64,000 bases of DNA from an uncultured Lachnospiraceae bacterium. GTDB taxonomy: Bacteria; Bacillota; Clostridia; Lachnospirales; Lachnospiraceae. The stretch is taken from the NCBI GenBank assembly GCA_944382125.1, contig CALWMV010000001.1, positions 119,054 to 183,053 of the forward strand, given 5' to 3'. The translations under genes were made by a program, and so were the position numbers. Below the pieces are notes generated by a model. The model worked only from the letters and a program-made list of their open reading frames with translations, had not been told where the DNA came from and made no database searches. Of the stretch, positions 18,391-27,710 are shown piece by piece (the stretch's first letter is position 1; each line of letters begins with the position of its first letter).

Positions 18391-19371
18391 TCAAAGAGTA
18401 TCCCTCTTGAGCAGAAGATAATCTATCTCCTCCTGGGTAAGTCTTACCTCTACGGCCTTAAGCACATTGTCGATGTCCTGTTTTGAACGAGGTCCTATGA
18501 CTGCAGTCACATTGGCCTTCTGGCTGAGGACATAAAGCAAGGATACCTGTGAAGGACGGATACCCTTCTTTGCAGCCAGTTCCTTTACACGCTCCTTGCG
18601 GGCAAAGTTGGTGGGTGTGAGCACAGCCATCTTTGTAGCCGGATCAGCATTTTCAGGGAGGAACTGAGGATAATCACCGAAGAATCCTCTTCCCTGTGCA
18701 CTCCATGCAGCTATAGTCACATCCTGATGCTCCTCAAACCAGGGGAGCCACTCCTCCTTGAAGGGAGGGATCCTGTAATACCAGGGCTTCTCTATCTTTA
18801 CAAGACTGAAGAAGGGGCTGTATACGCTGGGGCCCTGATAACCCATACGCTCACAATAATCATAAGCCTCTGCAAAACGATCCAGTCTCCAGTTGCTCAT
18901 TCCATATGCCTTGATCCAGCCCTTCCTTAGGAACTCCTCGAAGGTATCCATGATCTCCTCTACGGGCACCTTGGGGTTGTCCCTGTGAGTAAGGTATACA
19001 TCTATGCAGTCCACTCCGAGATGATCACGGCTGAAAAGTATATCATCATACATGAAGGTACGTCCGACTCTGGGCATCTCCTCATACATGTTGAGGTTCC
19101 TGTCCATGTAGGGATTGCAGCACTTGCTTTCGATGATTACCTTCTTGCGGTTATCTCCCTTGGCAAGCCAGCGTCCCAGGATCTCCTCCGTATGCTGGAT
19201 ACCGCTGCCTCTTCCATAGAAGCGGGCAGTGTCGATATAATTTCCGCCTATGCTTACATAGTAATCCAGCATGTCATGGATCTTTGCTTCATCTTCCAGC
19301 GTACTTGTGGCTGTGCCGAAGCTGATGTCTGAGGCCTGAGCCGTAAGGCCCTTGATATTGACATATTTCAT
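18391..19371 (-). CDS. Aldo/keto reductase
   Basis: A 326-residue NAD(P)H-dependent aldo/keto reductase of the YdhF/Tas-like bacterial group. Near the N-terminus is IDTARFYGRGSGIQHTEEILG (Asp and Tyr of the catalytic tetrad), then KVIIESKC (Lys), YLTHRDNP (His), and a cofactor-binding IGPRSKQDIDNVL near the C-terminus. I chose the ATG at 19371 because AAGGAGG precedes it; a longer reading to 19440 lacks a ribosome site. It lies 74 bases downstream of the GntP-type permease and is probably in one operon, suggesting it reduces the imported sugar acid or carbonyl compound. The substrate is not known. Confidence 0.88.
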   Translation of the reverse strand: MKYVNIKGLTAQASDISFGTATSTLEDEAKIHDMLDYYVSIGGNYIDTARFYGRGSGIQHTEEILGRWLAKGDNRKKVIIESKCCNPYMDRNLNMYEEMPRVGRTFMYDDILFSRDHLGVDCIDVYLTHRDNPKVPVEEIMDTFEEFLRKGWIKAYGMSNWRLDRFAEAYDYCERMGYQGPSVYSPFFSLVKIEKPWYYRIPPFKEEWLPWFEEHQDVTIAAWSAQGRGFFGDYPQFLPENADPATKMAVLTPTNFARKERVKELAAKKGIRPSQVSLLYVLSQKANVTAVIGPRSKQDIDNVLKAVEVRLTQEEIDYLLLKRDTL

Positions 19372-19445
19372 GGTTTTCCTCCTTCTAAACTTAAAACAGG
19401 TTCTTAAACATAAACTCTTAGATTTTCTAATATGGTGCATCCATG

Positions 19446-20756
19446 TTACGGCAATGCCGGGAATAATGTCATGACCAGTGCTGCCGTCAGGGTTCCGCAG
19501 GTCGTCGCAACTACTGTCGATACAAATACCGGCGGATATCCCTCCTTCATCTTAAGATCAGCAAGTCCCACTGCCATGATGACAGAGCCGCTGTTGGGCA
19601 GCGAATCCAGCATCGTTGCCGCAAATACTCCGACTCTGTGTATAAAGGGAAGGCTCAGTCCAAGCTGGGTAAGTGCCGGTGCTATGGCCGGCAGAGCAAT
19701 CTGTGCTCCCGTAGTTGAACCTCCTGTTATCATACATATAAATGCCACACAGCCGATAAGCAGCATGACCGGCGGCACCTTTGCCGAAAGTATCATATCT
19801 ATGAGTTTCTGGTACTCAGGCATCGACTGGATCACCGCCGCAAATCCATTGACCGCAGCAATCGCTCCGACAGGAAGCAAAGCACCTTTTGCTCCCTCAT
19901 TCATACTTCTGAATATCCCCTCTTTACCCATACCGGGAAAGAATATCATGGCTGCAAATACCGTGGTTATCAATATGGAAAGAGAAATATTGACTCCGAA
20001 TATATTGAACACCATCAGAAGTATCAGTATCGGCATGAGGGATAGTATAAGCGGAGGTTTTTTCTTGTTGTCATCCGCAAATACGTCCCTGGGTCCAGGC
20101 TCAAAATGCTCTCCGGCCTGGGATGCCTTTATACACATCCTTGTAAATATCAGCAGCATTACCACTATCTCCATTATGGAGGCCGCAATACCTGCTATAA
20201 GTCCGCAGTAGGGTCCTGTCCCAATGACCATCCCCACTACATTGGTAGGCTGAGGTGATCCCGGGCCGCTTAAGGCAAAGGTAAAGGCTCCTCCGCATAT
20301 GGCTCCCATAATGAAACGCTTAGGTATATCTGCTCTTCTGAAAATATTGAGTGCAATGGGATAAATTGCCAGAAGAGCGACTGCTGCATTTATACCGCCG
20401 TAACAGAGAACTGCTGATGCTATGATCACTGACAGAAATCCCAGCGTGAATTTTGTATTTTTATTGTCTGTTTTCTTAAAAAGAAACAGGCAGATGCTGT
20501 CCGCTATCCCTGAGGCTGCTACGCTCAGCGTGTAGAGCTTTGCAAGCACCGCTCCGAAAAGGAACACGGGGAAAAGTGATCCCGTGATCTCTCCGAATCT
20601 CCCGAAGAAGACATCCACCAGAGACTCTGTTACTGGCAGTCCCGCAAGCATCGTCACCGTAAAGGCAGCGGCAAACGCCGACAGCATCACATTGATATTT
20701 GCCATACATAGAAGAACCAGTACGACAAAACCGATCAGCATGGCTATATAATTCAT
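19446..20756 (-). CDS. GntP-family permease
   Basis: A 436-residue integral membrane protein with about 12 hydrophobic segments. It fits the gluconate:H+ symporter / citrate-type (GntP/CitMHS-like) superfamily: a repeated two-fold pattern, SGPGSPQPTNVVG near residues 173-185, and GGSTTGAQIALPAIAP near 340-355. Such carriers import gluconate or other hydroxy acids. The ribosome site is weak (AGGATGA). It starts 56 bases after the MFS gene, implying co-transcription from the TetR-controlled promoter. Confidence 0.8.
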   Translation of the reverse strand: MNYIAMLIGFVVLVLLCMANINVMLSAFAAAFTVTMLAGLPVTESLVDVFFGRFGEITGSLFPVFLFGAVLAKLYTLSVAASGIADSICLFLFKKTDNKNTKFTLGFLSVIIASAVLCYGGINAAVALLAIYPIALNIFRRADIPKRFIMGAICGGAFTFALSGPGSPQPTNVVGMVIGTGPYCGLIAGIAASIMEIVVMLLIFTRMCIKASQAGEHFEPGPRDVFADDNKKKPPLILSLMPILILLMVFNIFGVNISLSILITTVFAAMIFFPGMGKEGIFRSMNEGAKGALLPVGAIAAVNGFAAVIQSMPEYQKLIDMILSAKVPPVMLLIGCVAFICMITGGSTTGAQIALPAIAPALTQLGLSLPFIHRVGVFAATMLDSLPNSGSVIMAVGLADLKMKEGYPPVFVSTVVATTCGTLTAALVMTLFPALP

Positions 20757-20812
20757 ATCATGTCGTCATCCTGTTGTCATTTATATCGAACCTTTTCACA
20801 TCTGATGCTGTC

Positions 20813-22096
20813 TTACTTTTCTATGGCATCGGGTCCGCCGATCTTATCATATCCGGGAGCCATCTTTACTCCGGTAAATGCAAGGATCACACAGATAACA
20901 AGCACTACGAGGAGAGCCTTGAAGAGTGCCGCATAAGAACCCGTAAGGTCATAAACTATATTGGCTGCCGGGATACCCACGCTTGCTCCTATAGTGATGG
21001 CTGCTGTAAGTATGGCTATGATACTTGCAGAATCCCTGCTTCCAAAGCAGAGAGCCAGAGGTGTATGAAGCACCTTACAGAAGAGCCAACATACTCCAAG
21101 CAGGGCACATACCCCATACATCATCGGAACGCTGGGCGTAGTGAAGCCAAGCACGAAGCAGATGATGGCATAAAGCACGCAGAGTACGAAGATCGTGAGC
21201 CTGGGTCCCATCTTGTCAGTCGCATATCCGCCAAGGAACATGGCGATAACATTTGCAGAAGAAACCACTCCGAATATCGCGCCATATACATCAGGCGACC
21301 AGCCAAGGTCTGCCATGTAAAGGGATACATTGGCATAAGCTGCATAAAAGCCTGCCGCATAAAGGAAGAAAAATACTACTATAGCCCAGAAGGAATAGGT
21401 CTTCATGGCCTGGTGCATAGTGTAGCCAGGGCGAACCGTATCTGAGTCCCCTGTCTTCACCTGCTGCTCACTCGCCCACATCATGGTGGTATGCTTATCC
21501 TTGGGATCATTACGTACCATAAGGAAGGTGATGACCATGATGGCAACGGCAAGGATCGCCATATTTCTGAAACTTGCCTCATAGCCTATGCTGTTGAGCC
21601 AGCGTCCTACTATGATGGATCCCACTGTGCCTCCAAAGCCTCCGATAGCCATGGAGATGCTCAGCAATGTGGTATTGAGCTTTCCAAACCAGCGGTTTAT
21701 AAGGGATCCGGTCGTGGTAGAGGAGCAGAAAGCCGGGAAAAGGGCTACAAAGAAGGCTCCTATATAGAACATCACTATGTTGCTTGCGATGGAATATATG
21801 AAGTATCCAAGTCCTATGCCGACTCCTCCGATGAGTATAACCCAGCGGAAGCCTATCTTCTGGACGATCTTCCCGTACATCAGAAGGAATACTGTTGCAA
21901 ATAAGGAATGAAGAGTAGGCACCAGAGAATATGCGGTACGTGATATCTCCGGATACTTCTCAAGGATGCTCGCAGCATACAGGCTGAAGGAGCTGTAAAC
22001 TATCGAGTAAAAGAAATTCATGATAACGGTGGCAACCAGTACGACCCAGGCATAATGGAGCATGCTGTGTCCGCCGTCTGAAGCTTTTGTTCCCAT
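20813..22096 (-). CDS. MFS transporter (oxalate/formate antiporter-like)
   Basis: A 427-residue major facilitator with 12 predicted helices, most like the OFA (oxalate/formate antiporter) and monocarboxylate group (FCSSTTTGSLINRWFGKLN after helix 4, and a central basic loop). The start at 22096 has AGGAGGG upstream; the longer reading to 22243 would run through the regulatory region. It is divergent from a TetR regulator, and an 18-bp palindrome lies between them. With the GntP permease and aldo/keto reductase it forms a likely regulated uptake/conversion unit for an organic or sugar acid. Confidence 0.85.
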   Translation of the reverse strand: MGTKASDGGHSMLHYAWVVLVATVIMNFFYSIVYSSFSLYAASILEKYPEISRTAYSLVPTLHSLFATVFLLMYGKIVQKIGFRWVILIGGVGIGLGYFIYSIASNIVMFYIGAFFVALFPAFCSSTTTGSLINRWFGKLNTTLLSISMAIGGFGGTVGSIIVGRWLNSIGYEASFRNMAILAVAIMVITFLMVRNDPKDKHTTMMWASEQQVKTGDSDTVRPGYTMHQAMKTYSFWAIVVFFFLYAAGFYAAYANVSLYMADLGWSPDVYGAIFGVVSSANVIAMFLGGYATDKMGPRLTIFVLCVLYAIICFVLGFTTPSVPMMYGVCALLGVCWLFCKVLHTPLALCFGSRDSASIIAILTAAITIGASVGIPAANIVYDLTGSYAALFKALLVVLVICVILAFTGVKMAPGYDKIGGPDAIEK

Positions 22097-22253
22097 TATG
22101 GAACCCTCCTTTTTATGAATCTTATAATTACCTGTCTGTCTTTGCCGCAGAAACGGCGGGTATTTGACTTTACCCCTAAGCTGTGCTAACTTGAAAAAGC
22201 AGACGATATCGAGCTCTATATCATCATTTTCATATTGGCACATGTATTTAGCT

Positions 22254-22271
22254 ACAATACATATGTATTGT
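22254..22271. promoter_or_regulatory. Likely TetR operator (perfect 18-bp palindrome)
   Basis: ACAATACATATGTATTGT is fully self-complementary and sits in the 252-base divergent region between the MFS gene and the TetR gene. A looser copy, AGATACATATATACATCT, follows at 22276-22293. Position and symmetry fit a TetR dimer site controlling both directions. Confidence 0.65.
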
Positions 22272-22348
22272 TACCAGATACATATATACATCTCTGTTAT
22301 TATTTTGTCAATAAATATTGTGAAATTTTTTTCAAAGGAGGGCTTACC

Positions 22349-22981
22349 ATGTCTCCTGCTGCCTCAAAATTCAACACAAAACAACTGCTCATAGAGACCG
22401 CCATCGATCTTTTCAGGGAATTTGGTACGGACAAGGTCTCAATAAAGGATATCTGCGATAGGTCAAAGCTTACCCGCAACGCCTTCTATTATCATTTTGA
22501 AAATAAAGATCAGCTGTTCGACGCCATAGCGGATTATATAGTGAGTCTTTCAAAGCAAAGAGTCGTCAATCTTTACGGCCTTAAGAACAGCTATATGCAG
22601 ATATGGGAATTTTATAAGGCTTATCTCAGCACTGAGCTTGAGATGGGCCCCGACATCATGAACCAGATATGCATAGCCAGGACCGTAAATGAAAGCAGTG
22701 ATTACTCCTCATACAGCTATGTGGATGAGGATATGGCAAATACCATGTCCGCCCTTATAGCAGATGCCCAGAAGTCCGGGCAGATAAGGAACATGACTGA
22801 TCCCATGCAGCTCATGTGGGCCAGCTATGCCATCATAAGGGGCACCAACATCAAATGGTGCTTTGTGTGGGGCAAAAGTGACTTGCTTAAAGAGGCCTGG
22901 GATAATCTTGCCACACTCTTCCTTCCTGATCCAGAGATACTTAAGGAAGACTGCCCGGATCCACTGCCTCCAGAAGCCTGA
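22349..22981 (+). CDS. TetR/AcrR-family transcriptional regulator
   Basis: A 210-residue regulator. The N-terminal TetR helix-turn-helix is clear: LLIETAIDLFREFGTDKVSI, then KDICDRSKLTRNAFYYHFEN and KDQLFDAI (about residues 12-60). The C-terminal helical domain is divergent and would bind the inducer. The ATG at 22349 follows AAAGGAGGG; an upstream reading from 22235 would translate through the palindromic operator. It is divergent from the MFS-GntP-reductase group and probably represses it and itself. Confidence 0.9.
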   Translation: MSPAASKFNTKQLLIETAIDLFREFGTDKVSIKDICDRSKLTRNAFYYHFENKDQLFDAIADYIVSLSKQRVVNLYGLKNSYMQIWEFYKAYLSTELEMGPDIMNQICIARTVNESSDYSSYSYVDEDMANTMSALIADAQKSGQIRNMTDPMQLMWASYAIIRGTNIKWCFVWGKSDLLKEAWDNLATLFLPDPEILKEDCPDPLPPEA

Positions 22982-23090
22982 TAAGACAGCCACTGATATC
23001 ATGGCTTCCTGCCTGAGCATAAAATATGGTCATAGAGAAAATATGTCAGCGGTAAGTCTCAGTAAATGCAGATCACCGGAGGTATAATAT

Positions 23091-23666
23091 TTGAACTTTG
23101 ATGGACTGGAAATAGAGATACAGAAAAAACGGATCAAAAACTATCACATATATGTAAAGGCACCTGACGGCGCTGTGCTGGTCACCGTTCCTTTAATGGC
23201 TTCTGAGTCATCCATACGAAGCTTTATCTGTGAGCGGATGGACTGGATCCGAAAAAGCAGGGATGATGTTCGGAACAGAGCAGATAAGCGATCAGAAATA
23301 AGAAAATACCTCTATACTGCAGACAGCAGGATAGAGGTATCTGGTAAAGATTATTCTGATAAGGAGCTTTCGGCACTTCTCAGGGAACGCATAGGGCTCC
23401 GTCTCCCCGTCATGGAGTCCTTATGCGGCATAAGCTGCAAAAGCATCAGCATCAGGCGCATGAAGACCCGCTGGGGCTCCTGTACCCCAAAGACCGGAGC
23501 TATCCGGATAAATCTGGATCTGATCCATTATCCTGACTCATGCCTGGACTATATACTGCTCCACGAGCTTCTGCATATCAGGGTCCCGAACCACGGGCCA
23601 AAGTTCAGGGCTCTCTTGACAAAATACATGCCGGACTGGAAGGAAAGGCGGAAGATGCTAAGATAA
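23091..23666 (+). CDS. YgjP/SprT-type zinc metallopeptidase-like protein
   Basis: A 191-residue protein of the DUF45 (YgjP-like metallopeptidase) family. The zinc site HELLHIRVPNHGPKF lies near residues 159-173, preceded by the family motif RWGSCTPKTGAIRINLDL near 126-143. The start is TTG at 23091 with GGAGG 8 bases upstream; no in-frame ATG is nearby. Its N-terminal half is the less conserved beta region usual in this family. The physiological role is not established for the family. It stands alone between the TetR gene and the converging ABC operon. Confidence 0.85.
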   Translation: MNFDGLEIEIQKKRIKNYHIYVKAPDGAVLVTVPLMASESSIRSFICERMDWIRKSRDDVRNRADKRSEIRKYLYTADSRIEVSGKDYSDKELSALLRERIGLRLPVMESLCGISCKSISIRRMKTRWGSCTPKTGAIRINLDLIHYPDSCLDYILLHELLHIRVPNHGPKFRALLTKYMPDWKERRKMLR

Positions 23667-23865
23667 AATCATTTGAAAAATTTATGGCACATATGTCAGT
23701 GAAATATGCTCCAGTCTATCTAAAAAGCAGATCAAACTTATAAAAGAAGCTTCTCAGCTGTTTTTAGAACCTGATGAAATCATAAAATATCTCTGATCTT
23801 CTTTTGGGGAAAGTATAAAATTCTTTTGCAAAAATTCAGCTTTAAATACAAGATTATTTATATCT

Positions 23866-25038
23866 TTAATCAAACTCCAGGTTTCTCTCATCCTCCTTCG
23901 AGAACATATGTATGACATTGCCTCCGAAGGTGAAGGAGATGGGGCTTCCAATACTGAAATCTACGGGATTCTTGCCTTCAAAGCTTGCGGTCTGGGCTAT
24001 GATTATGCTGTCCTTTCCGCAGGCATTGACATGAAGATGAACGGCGCTGCCCATCATCTCAGTTACCTCTACGGTACCCTTCAGCATATCATTGCCGTCT
24101 CCAAGGAGGGCGATATGCTCGGGGCGCACACCGAGTGTGATGCTCTGGGGCTTTACGCCGCGGGCCTTAAGCCTCTCCTGCTTATCCTCTGAGAGAGCGA
24201 TGCGGATTCCGTCTATCTCCACCTCGTATACCCCGTTATTTAAAAGGAGCTCTGCGTCATAGAAGTTCATTTGAGGAGTACCGATAAAGCCTGCCACGAA
24301 ACGATTGGCAGGATGGTCAAATACCTCCTGAGGCGTACCCACCTGCTGTATCACTCCGTCCCTCATGACTACGATGCGGTCTCCCAGGGTCATGGCCTCG
24401 GTCTGGTCGTGGGTAACATAGATGAAGGTGGTATCTATGCGCTGGCGAAGCTTGATTATCTCCGTACGCATCTGGTTTCTGAGCTTTGCATCCAGGTTGG
24501 AGAGGGGCTCATCCATGAGCAGCACCTTGGGCTCACGGACTATAGCACGGCCTATGGCCACACGTTGGCGCTGGCCTCCGGAAAGGGCCTTGGGCTTTCT
24601 CTCCAGATACTCCGTGATGCCAAGTATCTCCGCAGCCTGATTCACCCTCCTGTCTATCTCCTCTCTGCTCATCTTTCTGAGCTTAAGGGGAAATTCCATA
24701 TTGCCCCTTACGGTCATGTGGGGATAAAGGGCATAGCTCTGGAATACCATGGCAATGTCCCTGTCCTTGGGGGCCACATCATTCATGAGCTTTCCGCCTA
24801 TATACAGCTCTCCCCTGGTTATCTCCTCCAGGCCTGCCACCATACGGAGGGTCGTGGACTTTCCGCAGCCCGAAGGCCCTACGAGCACCACAAATTCTCC
24901 GTCCTTTATATCGAGGCTGAAATCCTGGACAGCCAGGACGCCTTCCTCCGTGACCTTCAGGTTGTTCTTTTTATTTCCGTGCTTCTTCTCCGTATTAGGA
25001 TATACCTTCTCTATATGCTTTAAGCTGACCTCAGCCAT
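23866..25038 (-). CDS. Sugar ABC transporter ATPase (MsmX/UgpC/MalK type)
   Basis: A 390-residue ATPase that energises carbohydrate importers. Walker A is GPSGCGKST near residues 54-62, then the Q-loop MVFQSYALYPHM, the signature LSGGQRQRVAIGRAI, Walker B LLMDEPLSNLDAK and switch His in YVTHDQTEAM. The C-terminal TOBE/regulatory domain runs from about residue 260 (RPEHIAL). An insertion rich in Lys/Asn near residues 15-30 (TEKKHGNKKNN) is a small oddity. It starts 16 bases after malQ and closes the maltodextrin operon; it may serve other sugar importers in the cell as well. Confidence 0.92.
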   Translation of the reverse strand: MAEVSLKHIEKVYPNTEKKHGNKKNNLKVTEEGVLAVQDFSLDIKDGEFVVLVGPSGCGKSTTLRMVAGLEEITRGELYIGGKLMNDVAPKDRDIAMVFQSYALYPHMTVRGNMEFPLKLRKMSREEIDRRVNQAAEILGITEYLERKPKALSGGQRQRVAIGRAIVREPKVLLMDEPLSNLDAKLRNQMRTEIIKLRQRIDTTFIYVTHDQTEAMTLGDRIVVMRDGVIQQVGTPQEVFDHPANRFVAGFIGTPQMNFYDAELLLNNGVYEVEIDGIRIALSEDKQERLKARGVKPQSITLGVRPEHIALLGDGNDMLKGTVEVTEMMGSAVHLHVNACGKDSIIIAQTASFEGKNPVDFSIGSPISFTFGGNVIHMFSKEDERNLEFD

Positions 25039-25054
25039 CGTTTATTCCTCCCGT

Positions 25055-26536
25055 TTACAGTCTCTCATAGAGATACATCTGTCTTCTGAGCCTTTCGGCC
25101 AGTTCCTTCCCGTAAGAACCTTTCAGGGCCCGCCACTGCCAGTTGCCTCCCGTTGTGGAGGGGGTATTCATACGGCAGTCATTGCCGAGTCCCAGCACAT
25201 CCTGCATCTGCACCACGGCATAGTCCGCGCAGCTCGCCCACACAGCCCTCATCATGCTCCAGTTCTCGCCTTCGGTCTTGTCTGTCCTGAGATAATCTCT
25301 GGCAAAGGCCACATCCTCCGGCGCTGCCTCCTCCAGCCATCCGAGGGCAGTATCATTATCGTGGGTGCCCACATAGGCCACGCAGTTTCTGGGATAATTG
25401 TGGGGCTGGTACATACGGCCTCCCCCATCCCTGCTGTCAAAGGCAAATTCCAGCACCTTCATGCCTGGATAGCCCGTAAAGCTGAGAAGCTCCGCTACTT
25501 CCTCGGTAATGAATCCAAGGTCCTCGGCTATGATGGGCCTCCTTCCTATGGCAGCCTCAAGCTTCTCAAAGAAGTCCTTGCCCGGACCTTTCCTCCAGCA
25601 TCCGCTTCTTGCGTCCATGGAATCCCTTGGTATGGCGTAGAAGGACTCAAAGCCTCTGAAATGGTCGATGCGAAGTATATCGTAAAATCTGAACTGGAAT
25701 TCAACTCTCCTTATCCACCAGGCGTAGCCTTCGCTCCGCATCCTCTTCCAGTCAAAGAGAGGATTGCCCCAGAGCTGACCTGTCTCCGAAAATCCGTCCG
25801 GGGGACAGCCCGCAACCTCTATGGGCCTGAGCTCCTCATCCATCATGAACTGTTCCGGATGCTCCCAGACATCGGCGCTGTCCTCGGCCACATATATGGG
25901 TATGTCTCCTATGATGGAGATCCCCTTTTCTTTGGCAAGCCGCTTAAGCTCCTCCCATTGCTTGAAGAAGAGATACTGCACGCCCTTCCAGAAGTCAAGC
26001 TCCCCGGAGAGCTCTTCCGAAACCTCTCTCAGGGTCTCCGGCTTCCTTCGCCTGAGCTCCTCAGGCCAATCCTGCCATGCAAGTCCTCCGAAGCGCCCCT
26101 TCAGCGCCATGAAGAGAGCATAGCCTGAAAGCCACCAGTCCTCCTCTTTGCAAAAATCCGAGAGCTCCTTCGGAGCCTGCTCATACAATCTCTCCACAGC
26201 TTTTTTAAGAACCGGGTATCTCAGCTCATATATCCTGCCATAATCTACTCTGCCTTCGTCCTCACCCCAGTCAAGCTCTTTATACTCCTCCTCTTTCAGG
26301 AGGCCGTCTCTGCAGAGCTCGTCCAGATCTATGAAATAAGGATTTCCCGCAAATGAGGAAAAGGGCTGGTAGGGTGAATCCCCATAGCCCGTAGGTCCTA
26401 TGGGGAGTATCTGCCAGCATCTCTGGCCCGCCTCGGACAAAAAATCCAGGAAGTCCTTCGCCGCCTTTCCCAGGGTCCCTATACCGCAGTCGGAGGGCAG
26501 AGAGCTTATCGGCATAAGTATTCCCGCTGTCCTCAT
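25055..26536 (-). CDS. malQ: 4-alpha-glucanotransferase (copy 1)
   Basis: Amylomaltase, GH77, transferring alpha-1,4-glucan chains between maltodextrins. The 493-residue protein starts MRTAGILMPISSLPS at 26536 after AAAAGGAGG. The active-site motifs are present: DILRIDHFRGFESFY with the nucleophile Asp, IIAEDLGFIT with the acid/base Glu, and GTHDNDT with the third Asp. It belongs to the transporter operon (binding protein, two permeases, LacI, malQ, ATPase), so it processes imported maltodextrin. A second malQ occurs at 43299 in the glycogen cluster. Confidence 0.95.
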   Translation of the reverse strand: MRTAGILMPISSLPSDCGIGTLGKAAKDFLDFLSEAGQRCWQILPIGPTGYGDSPYQPFSSFAGNPYFIDLDELCRDGLLKEEEYKELDWGEDEGRVDYGRIYELRYPVLKKAVERLYEQAPKELSDFCKEEDWWLSGYALFMALKGRFGGLAWQDWPEELRRRKPETLREVSEELSGELDFWKGVQYLFFKQWEELKRLAKEKGISIIGDIPIYVAEDSADVWEHPEQFMMDEELRPIEVAGCPPDGFSETGQLWGNPLFDWKRMRSEGYAWWIRRVEFQFRFYDILRIDHFRGFESFYAIPRDSMDARSGCWRKGPGKDFFEKLEAAIGRRPIIAEDLGFITEEVAELLSFTGYPGMKVLEFAFDSRDGGGRMYQPHNYPRNCVAYVGTHDNDTALGWLEEAAPEDVAFARDYLRTDKTEGENWSMMRAVWASCADYAVVQMQDVLGLGNDCRMNTPSTTGGNWQWRALKGSYGKELAERLRRQMYLYERL

Positions 26537-26588
26537 ATCAACCTCCTTTTGCGGCCCGCGGATCATGGCCGCTTTTTTTTATCTCTTG

Positions 26589-26664
26589 CAGCCTGAAGAT
26601 CAGGGCTGCTTTTAGTTCGTCTTTTACAGCCTGAAGATCAGGTTCGCCTTTAGTTTATTCTTTC
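26589..26664. repeat. Two tandem 38-base hairpin units between malQ and the LacI gene
   Basis: CAGCCTGAAGATCAGG occurs at 26589-26604 and 26627-26642, each followed by a T-rich tail, giving a period of 38 bases. Each copy folds as CCTGA-AGA-TCAGG, and the first extends to GCAGCCTGA/TCAGGGCTGC. It lies in the 126-base gap between LacI and malQ and may tune read-through or mRNA stability. Confidence 0.6.
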
Positions 26665-27673
26665 ATGTGGAAAGCTCCGCCACGCTCTCCCGCTTTATGA
26701 GCTTATAGGGTACATATTCGTGCACCGTAGGCAGCTCATAGTGTATGCTCTGAAGCAGGGTGCGCACGCCGCGGTCCGCAAGCTGCTCCGTATCCTGCTT
26801 CACCGTCGTAAGACGCGGTATGCTGTACTCTGAGGATGCCGTGCCGTCAAAGCCCACTATTGAAATGTCTCCCGGAATGGAGAGTCCCATATCCGCCGCA
26901 GCCCTCATGACACCCAGGGCAATGACGTCGCCCAGGGCAAACAGAGCTGTTATACCGGGGCTCCTCCCAAGGAGCCTCTTTGCCGCCTCATAGCCCTCGG
27001 CCATGGAGAAGCGGCAGGGCTCGTACTGTTTTCCCAGCTCGAAGCCTTGACCGTGATTTTTGGCAGAGCGCTTCACTCCCTTAAGCCTTCCGTAGCTTAT
27101 CTGGTCTATGGAGAGATTTCCGCCTATGACTCCGATATTCTTATGACCGCAGCTGTAGAGATAGTCCATGACCTCCTCAGCCGCCGTCCCGTCATCCGTG
27201 GAAAAGCTGGAAAGGTTTCCGGCTCCCAGGCTTTCCGCATTGTTTGTAAGGAGCACGCAGGGAACATCTATCTGATCGAATTCCCGCCTGAAAAACTCCA
27301 TATCTCCTCCCAGGAACAGGAAGCCCTTCGGACGCCTCTGCTTGGAAAGGCTGATGGCGTATTTTACCTCATCCTCATCCTCGTCGAGGTAAGCCACATA
27401 GACCTCCTCCCCGCTCAGCTCGAACCTGGCCTGTATCCTCTCCAGGATGTCTAAAAACAGGAGGTTCTGGGAGCCCTTTACCAGCACTGCCACAGAGGAG
27501 GGATTCCTCATCTTCAGGTGGCGGGCATTGGAGTTCGGCTCAAAGCCCTGCTCCTTCACCACCTCAAGTACCCTGCGTCTTGCGGTCTCGCTCACATCCG
27601 GATGATTGTTCAGCACCCGGGAGACCGTACCTAAGCTGTATCCCGACAGTCGGGCTATATCCTTTATCGTCAT
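26663..27673 (-). CDS. LacI-family regulator of the maltodextrin operon
   Basis: A 336-residue LacI/GalR repressor. The helix-turn-helix MTIKDIARLSGYSLGTVSRVLN (1-22) and hinge are followed by the effector domain (VAVLVKGSQNLLF, GFLFLGGDMEFF, NIGVIGGN, ALGDVIALGVMRAA, SIVGFDGTASSEYSIPRLTTV). I chose the ATG at 27673 because AAGGAGG precedes it; the longer reading lacks a site. It is embedded in the operon between the permease and malQ genes. The three GGAAANNTTTCC-type sites before the binding-protein gene are its probable targets. Confidence 0.92.
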   Translation of the reverse strand: MTIKDIARLSGYSLGTVSRVLNNHPDVSETARRRVLEVVKEQGFEPNSNARHLKMRNPSSVAVLVKGSQNLLFLDILERIQARFELSGEEVYVAYLDEDEDEVKYAISLSKQRRPKGFLFLGGDMEFFRREFDQIDVPCVLLTNNAESLGAGNLSSFSTDDGTAAEEVMDYLYSCGHKNIGVIGGNLSIDQISYGRLKGVKRSAKNHGQGFELGKQYEPCRFSMAEGYEAAKRLLGRSPGITALFALGDVIALGVMRAAADMGLSIPGDISIVGFDGTASSEYSIPRLTTVKQDTEQLADRGVRTLLQSIHYELPTVHEYVPYKLIKRESVAELST

Positions 27674-27710
27674 TTTCGAAGCCTCCTTCCGGACTTTATC
27701 CGGAAGCAGC

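Noticed and set aside
26589..26664. CRISPR-like repeat
   Set aside because: There are only two copies, directly tandem with no variable spacers and with no cas genes nearby.
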